A stretch of 16,503 nucleotides of DNA from Pedobacter sp. UBA1951 (GTDB lineage Bacteria; Bacteroidota; Bacteroidia; Sphingobacteriales; Sphingobacteriaceae): contig DDEP01000246.1 of the NCBI GenBank assembly GCA_002336465.1, forward strand, positions 1-16,503. The letters run 5' to 3'. Positions 8,977 through 15,119 of this stretch are shown piece by piece; the first letter of the stretch is position 1; each line of letters starts with the position of its first letter. The translations under genes were made by a program, and so were the position numbers. A model generated the notes under the pieces. It made no database searches. It was not told the origin of the DNA and was given only the letters and a program-made list of their open reading frames with translations.

Positions 8977-9060
8977 GTTATTCGTTTCTCGTTATTCGTA
9001 TCTCGTTGTTCGCTTTTCGTTGTTCGTTCTTTGTCTTTAGTCCCAATCTATTCGTATTTC
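8977..9060. repeat. Heptanucleotide tandem repeat array E (12 units in unbroken phase)
   Basis: Eighty-four bases divide into twelve 7-base units on the plus strand, for example GTTATTC, GTTTCTC, GTATCTC, GTTGTTC (twice), GCTTTTC, then the more degenerate GTTCTTT, GTCTTTA, GTCCCAA, and finally TCTATTC and GTATTTC. The last two carry the stop and Tyr-Glu codons of the permease at 9048-11426. The array ends 26 bases before the start of the next permease. Unit sequence is best conserved in the middle, and the 7-base phase is kept throughout. Confidence 0.85.
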
Positions 9061-11426
9061 AAGGCATCAACCGGATTTGCTTTGGCCGATTTAAAAGCCT
9101 GAAAACTAATAGTGATTAATGCTAAGAATAAGGTTCCGAATGCAGCAACCGGTACAATCCACCAGCTAATTTCTGTATGAAACTCAAACTGGTTCAACCA
9201 TTTGTTCATGGCGTAATAGCTCAATGGCACGGCAATAACCACAGCAACCAAAATCATTTTCACAAACGAAATAGATAAAAGCTGCATTAGGTTAGCTACA
9301 GATGCACCCAGTACTTTGCGCACACCAAATTCTTTGGTGCGTTGCTCTGCACTGTAGGCCACAAGACCAAATAAACCTAAACAGGAAACGAAAATGGCCA
9401 GTCCGCCAAAAAGGTTGGACAAAATGCCTAAAGTCTTTTCGGCATTGTATTTTTCAGCATATATGTTGTTTAGAAAATTAATCTCAACTGGATATGCAGG
9501 ATTAAGCGATTTGGTAATCTGGCTAATGCTGTTGATGTTATCGGCTAAAGTACGTGTTTCATTTAAACGCATGGTAATGGTGCCTCTACGGTTTGTATTG
9601 GTACTTAAGAAAACTACCATAGGGTTATTTGCTTTATAAGGAGAATCCCATACGTAATCGTCAAAAACCCCGATGATATTAAGTTTATTACCAAAAACAG
9701 TAATGGTTTTACCCAACGGGTTTTTATATCCAAAAGTTTTTACCGCCGAAGCGCTTACCAAAACACCCAATGAATCTGAAGAGAATTGTTCTGAAAAATC
9801 TCTTCCTTCTAATAACTTAATACCATTGGTTTTGAGGAAATCATAAGAAGTTGACACTTGGTTAAACATGGTTCTGTTTTCTGGCTGTGTCATCCCTTCC
9901 CATCTGATATCCAAAAAATTAGCACCACGGTGCGAAAGACTTACCGACGACTGGAACATAGAAGTAACCGCTCCCGATTTCAGCAATTCGCTTTTTAAAA
10001 TATCGTATTTGGTTTTAAGCTCTCCCTCTTGTGGCATCTCTACCAAAGCATTGATGTTGAAACCAACCGGCCTGTTTTTTACGTATTGTATTTGACGGTA
10101 AATGACCAAAGTTGAGATGATCAGAATAATAGCGAAACAAAACTGAGCTACTACCAAAACCTGTCTCAAGCTAATTTTAGCCCATCCACCACCTCCAATT
10201 TTACGTTTCAAGTTTTGGATTGGGTTAAAAGCCGATAAATAAAATGCCGGATAGCTGCCCGCTATTAAACCTGTAATGAACACAACGCCTAAAATACCCA
10301 CCCAATTTAATGCATTAAAATAATGCATGCTCAGGCTAATGTTTAACAAACTGTTAAATGTTGGCAAGCAAATTTCTAATAGAGCAATTGCAATAATTAC
10401 CGCAATAAATGCCATGAGCATAGATTCGGTTAAGAACTGTGTAATTAGTGAAACTCGGTTTGCACCTATTGTTTTCTTGATCCCTACTTCTTTTGCTCGT
10501 TTCTCTGATTTGGCAGTTGCCATATTCATAAAATTGATACAAGCAATCAATAAGATGCCCAAAGCAAGTCCCATAAATAACCTGATCTGCTCAATAGCAC
10601 CACCAACACTCTTACCGTTCTCAAATTTGCTGTACAAATGCAGCTTACTTAAAGGAAACAGCGATTGCGACTGAAAACTTTCTCTGGTGTTTTTCTTGAT
10701 GACCTCTTTAATTTTTTGATTAACCAATTCTACATCAGCACCAGGTTTTAATCTAACCAAGGTAACATAGCTGTAACTCTCCCAATTTAGCGTTTGCGCC
10801 ATTGGATCAAAGCTGCCCAGTAGCGTCCATGGCATCAGGTAATCAAATTTATTTGAACTGTTATCGGGCTGATCTTTAACTACCGCTGTAACATTTAAAT
10901 CTAGTTTATCCTGAAAACGAACAGTTTTATTCAATACATCTGTTGTACCGAACAATACTTTAGCCGTGCTTTCTGTAAGCACTACCGAATTTGGATCATT
11001 CAATGCTGTTTCGGCATTACCCTGTACAAACGTATAATCATACATTTTAAAAATACTAGGTTCGGCAAATTTTGAATAACGTTTAAAGGAATTGGTTCCG
11101 TTGGCTATTAGGTTCTTCCTCCCATAGTCCAAACGGCATATATACTCAATTTCAGGTACGTCTTGTTTAATAGCTGGCCCGAATGCACTTACAGAGCCTT
11201 CAAAAGTACCTGCTATTTTCCCGTCATCGCCGGGTATATTGGTCATTGTGGTATAAACGTCTGCTGAATTTTTGGCCTGCTTGTCAAAATTCCACTCATA
11301 GCTTACATATAAAAGCAACATTAAACAAGCAGCCAAACCTATGGCAAGACCTGTAATGTTAATGAAAGAAGCGGTTTTGTTCCTCCACAAGTTACGCAAA
11401 GCGATTTTGAGGTTTAGTTTGAACAT
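9048..11426 (-). CDS. MacB/FtsX-type ABC transporter permease (first in operon order)
   Basis: At 792 residues this is the permease nearest the ATPase gene, 52 bases downstream of it. Helices are predicted near 21-43, 282-302, 329-352, 374-396 and 420-443, with three more in the last 130 residues; two periplasmic domains lie between helices 1-2 and 5-6. Coupling segments are KEVGIKKTIG (312-321) and KEFGVRKVLGA near the C-terminus. It shares the SEKRAKEVG and NGKSVGGAI signatures with the permeases at 111-2480 and 6587-8950 but is more distant from both than they are from each other. It lacks a nucleotide-binding domain. Its position next to the ATPase and adaptor genes makes it the likeliest original partner of those two proteins, with the others added by duplication; this is inference. 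Confidence 0.93.
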   Translation of the reverse strand: MFKLNLKIALRNLWRNKTASFINITGLAIGLAACLMLLLYVSYEWNFDKQAKNSADVYTTMTNIPGDDGKIAGTFEGSVSAFGPAIKQDVPEIEYICRLDYGRKNLIANGTNSFKRYSKFAEPSIFKMYDYTFVQGNAETALNDPNSVVLTESTAKVLFGTTDVLNKTVRFQDKLDLNVTAVVKDQPDNSSNKFDYLMPWTLLGSFDPMAQTLNWESYSYVTLVRLKPGADVELVNQKIKEVIKKNTRESFQSQSLFPLSKLHLYSKFENGKSVGGAIEQIRLFMGLALGILLIACINFMNMATAKSEKRAKEVGIKKTIGANRVSLITQFLTESMLMAFIAVIIAIALLEICLPTFNSLLNISLSMHYFNALNWVGILGVVFITGLIAGSYPAFYLSAFNPIQNLKRKIGGGGWAKISLRQVLVVAQFCFAIILIISTLVIYRQIQYVKNRPVGFNINALVEMPQEGELKTKYDILKSELLKSGAVTSMFQSSVSLSHRGANFLDIRWEGMTQPENRTMFNQVSTSYDFLKTNGIKLLEGRDFSEQFSSDSLGVLVSASAVKTFGYKNPLGKTITVFGNKLNIIGVFDDYVWDSPYKANNPMVVFLSTNTNRRGTITMRLNETRTLADNINSISQITKSLNPAYPVEINFLNNIYAEKYNAEKTLGILSNLFGGLAIFVSCLGLFGLVAYSAEQRTKEFGVRKVLGASVANLMQLLSISFVKMILVAVVIAVPLSYYAMNKWLNQFEFHTEISWWIVPVAAFGTLFLALITISFQAFKSAKANPVDALKYE

Positions 11427-11478
11427 ATTTAAGCAAATAAGGGTTTGTGTGTTTGGTTTATTTATATGCTTTAAAAAA

Positions 11479-12177
11479 TCATATCAATTCTTCTGTTCTG
11501 CCTTTATTCAGTTTTTCAGAAATCACATGACCATCTTTAAGGTTAATGATCCTGTCTGAGAAACTAGCATCGTGGCTTGAGTGGGTTACCATTACAATGG
11601 TTGTACCTTGTTCGTTCAATTCGCATAGCAATTCCATTACCTCGTTACCATGACTACTATCCAAGTTTCCGGTAGGCTCATCGGCTAATATCAATTTAGG
11701 TTTGGTTACAAGCGCTCTGGCTACAGCTACACGCTGTTGTTGTCCACCCGATAACTGTTGAGGGAAATGTCCTTTACGGTTAACGATGTTCATACGCTCA
11801 ATAATCTCGTTCACTAATTTTTTACGCTCAGAAGCGGCTACTTTATTGTAAATCAATGGCAGTTCAATGTTCTCAAAAACACTCAATTCATCAATAAGAT
11901 TGAAGTTCTGGAATACAAAGCCCATATTTCTCTTTCTGAAATTGGAACGTTCCTTATCGTTTAAGGTAAGCAGCTCAGTATCTATAAACTTGTAGCTTCC
12001 TTTTTCAGGCTTATCTAATAAACCCATAACATTTAATAACGTAGATTTACCGCAACCAGAAGGCCCCATGATGGAAACAAATTCACCTTCTCTAATTTTG
12101 AAGTTAATGCCATTCAATGCGGTAGTTTCAATTTCTTCGGTTTTGTATATCTTTTCCAGATTCTCTATTGTGATCAT
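11479..12177 (-). CDS. ABC transporter ATP-binding protein, MacB/LolD type
   Basis: This stand-alone ATPase of 232 residues has all catalytic motifs: Walker A GPSGCGKS (38-45), Q-loop Gln90, signature LSGGQQQR (142-149), Walker B LILADE (162-167) with the EPTGNLD continuation typical of the LolD/MacB/FtsE group, and switch His199. It should act as a cytoplasmic homodimer driving the permeases that follow, by the mechanotransmission mechanism known for MacB. It is the only ATPase gene among at least five permease genes. It lies 110 bases after the adaptor gene and 52 bases before the first permease. Family assignment is firm; the specific paralogue name cannot be given, since LolD, MacB and FtsE-like domains are close in sequence. 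Confidence 0.95.
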   Translation of the reverse strand: MITIENLEKIYKTEEIETTALNGINFKIREGEFVSIMGPSGCGKSTLLNVMGLLDKPEKGSYKFIDTELLTLNDKERSNFRKRNMGFVFQNFNLIDELSVFENIELPLIYNKVAASERKKLVNEIIERMNIVNRKGHFPQQLSGGQQQRVAVARALVTKPKLILADEPTGNLDSSHGNEVMELLCELNEQGTTIVMVTHSSHDASFSDRIINLKDGHVISEKLNKGRTEELI

Positions 12178-12218
12178 ATTTTTAAGTTTTTTAGTTTCAT
12201 TTATTCAACGTATAATAA

Positions 12219-12261
12219 GTTGGGGCCCTGTTCAACGCACCTGATGCAGGGCTTAACCAAC
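12219..12261. other. Stem-loop in adaptor-ATPase spacer
   Basis: In the 110-base spacer, GCCCTG (12225-12230) pairs with CAGGGC (12247-12252) around a 16-base loop. An outer pair GTTGG (12219-12223) / CCAAC (12257-12261) extends the stem across an asymmetric internal loop of one and four bases. No run of U follows on either strand, so it is not a typical intrinsic terminator. An RNA-stability, processing or attenuation element that sets adaptor-to-ATPase ratios is possible. It is GC-rich compared with the surrounding spacer. Confidence 0.45.
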
Positions 12262-12287
12262 CTAAAATTATAACTGGTTTATTTGGT

Positions 12288-13532
12288 TTATTTAGTAATT
12301 TCTAACATATCATATTGGTTAAACAAATCGTAAGATGAGGTTACCACGCTCTCTCCTTTTTGTAAGCCTTCAAGAACTTCATAATACAGGTAATTTTTAC
12401 GACCTATCTTTACATTACGTTTGGTTGCTTTTCCATCTTTTTCAACAAACACCCAATTGCCTCCAGTACTTTGGAAGAACTGTCCCTGCGCTAACAACAA
12501 TGATTTGCTGTTGTCTGAAAGCGTTAGCTTGGTTTGCATAGACAAACCTCTTCTCAAATTGTCGGGTGCTTTGCCATCAAATACCATTTCTACCTGAAAC
12601 TGACCGGCTGTTACCTCTGGTATAACCTTGTTTACTTTTAATTTGTAGGTTTGTCCGTCAAACTCGCAATGTGCGCTTTGTCCTTCTTTAACCCTGTTGA
12701 TATAATACTCATCTACCCCTGCTTGCAATTTATAGCCTTGCAATACATCAATTTTCCCCAACATCTCGTTAGATGAATAAGATTTACCGATTACTGGATC
12801 GTAAGACGATAATCTTCCTGATACGGGAGCTTTAATGGTCATGTTCTCTATATTTTGCCTGATCAGCTCCAAGCTTTCGTTCATACGACTTATAGAGCTT
12901 TCTATTTGCTGTAATTGCATTCCACGACTTTGATTTTCTTGCTTAATGGCTTGCTGTAAAAGCGATTTACGTCCTTTATAGTAATCGTAATCTTGCGATG
13001 ACATGGTAAATTCTTCTCGGGTAATTACCTTGCGATCAAATAAGATACTGTCTGCTTTAAATTTACGGGTAGCAGAACGCAGTTTATTGTCGATATCCAT
13101 CATATCCTGCAACATAACACGTTGGTTCTGTTCTAGGTCTAAACGCACTTTACGCAGTTGATTGATCTGTTCGGTTATACTGGTTTCGCTAGAGGTGTAA
13201 CTTGCCAAAGCGTTAGGGTTTGCTATTCTCAACAAAGGTGTGCCCTCTTTTACAAATGATCCGTTTTCGGTAAAGATTTGGGCTACGGTTCCGCCTTCAC
13301 TCGAGCTTACAATTACAGAAGTTAAAGGTACAACACTGGCATTGAGCAGTACCACATCTTCAAAATCTCCATACTCTACTTTACTCAATGTAATTTTATC
13401 AGCTTCAACCCTGTAAACCTTGTTTAACGATAAGCGATATCCGTAAGCAACCAATGCAATGAAAACAATAGCTGCAACCATGATCATAATGGTTTTGCGG
13501 TTAAATTTTTTCTTCTCTATTACTTTGTCCAT
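12288..13532 (-). CDS. Periplasmic adaptor (membrane fusion protein, HlyD/MacA-like)
   Basis: With the start used here this protein has 414 residues: a short basic cytoplasmic N-terminus, one membrane anchor (about 14-31), a first half-lipoyl segment (about 73-105), a long alpha-helical hairpin (about 112-230, rich in Gln/Glu/Arg), the second half-lipoyl segment (231-260, with APVSGRLSS), and beta-barrel plus membrane-proximal domains to the C-terminus. This order is standard for adaptors that link an inner-membrane ABC transporter to an outer-membrane TolC-type channel. It is the first gene of the operon. The reading frame is open eight codons further to a Met at 13556. I prefer Met at 13532 because the predicted sigma-54 transcript would begin near 13548, and MDKVIEKKK looks like a usual opening for this family. 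No outer-membrane partner gene is visible. Confidence 0.9.
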   Translation of the reverse strand: MDKVIEKKKFNRKTIMIMVAAIVFIALVAYGYRLSLNKVYRVEADKITLSKVEYGDFEDVVLLNASVVPLTSVIVSSSEGGTVAQIFTENGSFVKEGTPLLRIANPNALASYTSSETSITEQINQLRKVRLDLEQNQRVMLQDMMDIDNKLRSATRKFKADSILFDRKVITREEFTMSSQDYDYYKGRKSLLQQAIKQENQSRGMQLQQIESSISRMNESLELIRQNIENMTIKAPVSGRLSSYDPVIGKSYSSNEMLGKIDVLQGYKLQAGVDEYYINRVKEGQSAHCEFDGQTYKLKVNKVIPEVTAGQFQVEMVFDGKAPDNLRRGLSMQTKLTLSDNSKSLLLAQGQFFQSTGGNWVFVEKDGKATKRNVKIGRKNYLYYEVLEGLQKGESVVTSSYDLFNQYDMLEITK

Positions 13533-13558
13533 GAATTTTTTAAACGTTACCTGCATTT

Positions 13559-13574
13559 TGCCAAGTTTATGCCA
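13559..13574 (-). promoter_or_regulatory. Candidate sigma-54 (RpoN) promoter for the transporter operon
   Basis: The minus strand reads TGGCATAAACTTGGCA. It has the invariant GG (13573-13572) and GC (13561-13560) with exactly ten bases between, and TGGCA agrees with the -24 consensus TGGCAC. The -12 box is TGGCA instead of TTGCA. Transcription would start about 12 bases beyond the GC, near 13548, 16 bases before the preferred adaptor start codon. I found no good TAnnTTTG element for the operon in the same spacer. An alternative reading is a direct repeat of TTGGCA with an 11-base period, which could be a protein-binding site. Confidence 0.55.
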
Positions 13575-13638
13575 ATACGCACAAAAAACATTAAAACACT
13601 ATAAATCAAATAATTAAATACAATTATTAAAAATAAGG

Positions 13639-13654
13639 TGTTCGTTATTGAACA
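13639..13654. promoter_or_regulatory. Small dyad, possible regulator binding site
   Basis: TGTTC and GAACA flank a 6-base spacer in the divergent promoter region. The dyad is centred about 100 bp upstream of the predicted sigma-54 start point, the usual distance for an NtrC-type activator site. The arms are only five bases, and GTTC-GTTATT also resembles two heptad units of the spacer repeats, so this may be chance. Confidence 0.25.
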
Positions 13655-13659
13655 TTTAC

Positions 13660-13690
13660 TGTGCAGCAACGTACACTTCCTCTATTTTTG
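13660..13690 (+). promoter_or_regulatory. Candidate Bacteroidota vegetative promoter of the response regulator gene
   Basis: TATTTTTG (13683-13690) matches the -7 consensus TAnnTTTG fully. TGTG (13660-13663), 19 bases upstream, matches three of four bases of the -33 TTTG. The -7 element ends only four bases before the ATG at 13695, so the transcript would be leaderless or nearly so. Confidence 0.5.
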
Positions 13691-13694
13691 TAGC

Positions 13695-15065
13695 ATGATA
13701 GACAGCAATATTCTCGTAATTGATGATGATGACGATATTTTATTAAGTGCCAAGCTATTTTTAAAGCTGCATTTCAGAAACGTAATCACCTGTAAATCTC
13801 CTAAAGAGATCAATGTATTGTTGAGCACCAACGATATAGATCTTATCTTACTGGATATGAACTACCAGAAGGGTGCCAGCGATGGCCGTGAAGGACTTTA
13901 CTGGCTCGAGCATATCCTTTCTATCGATAAAGATTACGTGGTTATATTGATGACTGCGTTTGGAAGTGTTGAACTGGCTATACAGGCAATTAAAAAGGGT
14001 GCTACAGATTTTATTCTTAAGCCTTGGGAAAACGATAAGCTGTTTGCCACCCTATCGGCCGCATCAAAACTAACCCAATCTAAAAAGAAAGTTAAAAAAC
14101 TTGAAAGGATACAAAATTCTCTTCATACAGATATTGCCCGCAAATTTGAGAATATAATAGGCAACAGTGCCGATATACAGCTTTTACAAAAAAACCTGCT
14201 CAAAGTTGCTCCTACCGATGCCAATGTACTGATCCTTGGAGAAAACGGAACAGGAAAACAAGTATATGCTTATGAAATCCATAAAAAATCATTGCGCAAC
14301 CAGCAGATTTTTATGCATGTTGATCTAGGCTCGTTAAATGAGAATTTATTTGAAAGCGAATTATTTGGTTACGCCAAAGGAGCATTTACTGATGCTAAGG
14401 AAGATCGTCCGGGCAGGTTTGAAATGGCCGAAGGTGGCACCATCTTTTTAGACGAGATTGGCAATCTATCTTTAACCTTACAAACCAAGCTCTTATCGGT
14501 TTTACAAAACAGAACAGTAACCCGTTTGGGCGAAAGCAAGGAAAGACCTATCAACGTAAGGTTGATTGCCGCTACCAATATGCCTCTAAATGAAATGGTA
14601 ATTAAAGGAACTTTTAGGCAAGACTTGCTGTTCCGTATAAATACGGTAGAATTATTATTACCACCTTTAAGAAAAAGAGGAGACGATATATTGGTGCTGG
14701 CTAAACATTTTATTGATGTATTTAGCAATAAGTACCATAAACCTGCCAAAACCTTAGCCCTGCAAGCCAAAAAAGCTTTGCAAGAATATAGCTGGCCGGG
14801 TAACGTAAGAGAATTACAACATGTTATTGAGCGTGCCACCATCATGTCAGAAAATTTTGAGATCAATGAAGATGATCTCCAGTTATTGCCTCATAAGTTT
14901 AATCACCAACAGACCGTACCTATAGATCTGCCTTTAGAAGAAATGGAAAAAGCCATGGTAGCCAAAGCCATAGAAAAACACAAAGGAAACATATCTAGAG
15001 CTGCAGCAGAATTAGGCTTAACCAGAGCCGCACTTTATAGGCGTATCGAGAAATTTGGCTTATAA
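13695..15065 (+). CDS. NtrC-family sigma-54-dependent response regulator
   Basis: This protein of 456 residues has three domains. The receiver (about 4-122) has the acidic pocket near Asp10-Asp11, phospho-acceptor Asp54, Thr87 and Lys109. The AAA+ sigma-54 activation domain (about 153-380) has Walker A GENGTGKQ (182-189), a GAFTDA loop (229-234) in place of the usual GAFTGA, Walker B GGTIFLDEIG (247-256), an arginine-finger region around 308-314, and WPGNVRELQ (367-375). A Fis-type helix-turn-helix closes the protein (432-456). It should activate RpoN promoters when phosphorylated, most likely by the kinase encoded 54 bases downstream; the divergent transporter operon is the obvious target. 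A GTG at 13638 would add 19 residues, but they do not resemble receiver sequence, whereas MIDSNILVIDDD is a normal receiver start. Confidence 0.93.
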   Translation: MIDSNILVIDDDDDILLSAKLFLKLHFRNVITCKSPKEINVLLSTNDIDLILLDMNYQKGASDGREGLYWLEHILSIDKDYVVILMTAFGSVELAIQAIKKGATDFILKPWENDKLFATLSAASKLTQSKKKVKKLERIQNSLHTDIARKFENIIGNSADIQLLQKNLLKVAPTDANVLILGENGTGKQVYAYEIHKKSLRNQQIFMHVDLGSLNENLFESELFGYAKGAFTDAKEDRPGRFEMAEGGTIFLDEIGNLSLTLQTKLLSVLQNRTVTRLGESKERPINVRLIAATNMPLNEMVIKGTFRQDLLFRINTVELLLPPLRKRGDDILVLAKHFIDVFSNKYHKPAKTLALQAKKALQEYSWPGNVRELQHVIERATIMSENFEINEDDLQLLPHKFNHQQTVPIDLPLEEMEKAMVAKAIEKHKGNISRAAAELGLTRAALYRRIEKFGL

Positions 15066-15085
15066 TTACGTCACTTGTAACTTTG
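15054..15085 (+). promoter_or_regulatory. Candidate vegetative promoter for the histidine kinase gene
   Basis: TTTG (15054-15057), within the last codons of the regulator gene, is followed after 20 bases by TAACTTTG (15078-15085), a full match to the Bacteroidota TTTG / TAnnTTTG promoter at normal spacing. It would start transcription around 15090, about 30 bases before the kinase start codon, allowing the kinase to be made independently of the regulator. Confidence 0.5.
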
Positions 15086-15119
15086 AACAGAATAAATATA
15101 GAAGAGATCATCTAATCAT

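Noticed and set aside
11427..11478. Possible heptad array or promoter between the ATPase gene and the first permease gene
   Set aside because: The spacer is T/A-rich with GT runs, but it shows no 7-base phase, no TAnnTTTG and no GG-N10-GC element.
13533..13556. Longer adaptor start at Met 13556
   Set aside because: The frame is open, but the candidate sigma-54 start point would fall inside it, and the eight extra residues add nothing family-typical. Not excluded if the promoter call is wrong.
13638..13694. GTG start extending the response regulator by 19 residues
   Set aside because: The added residues are not receiver-like, and the stretch contains the predicted -7 promoter element; the ATG at 13695 gives a normal receiver start.
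14369..14866. 165-codon minus-strand open frame
   Set aside because: It is antisense to the conserved AAA+ and helix-turn-helix regions of the response regulator, whose motifs fix the true frame.
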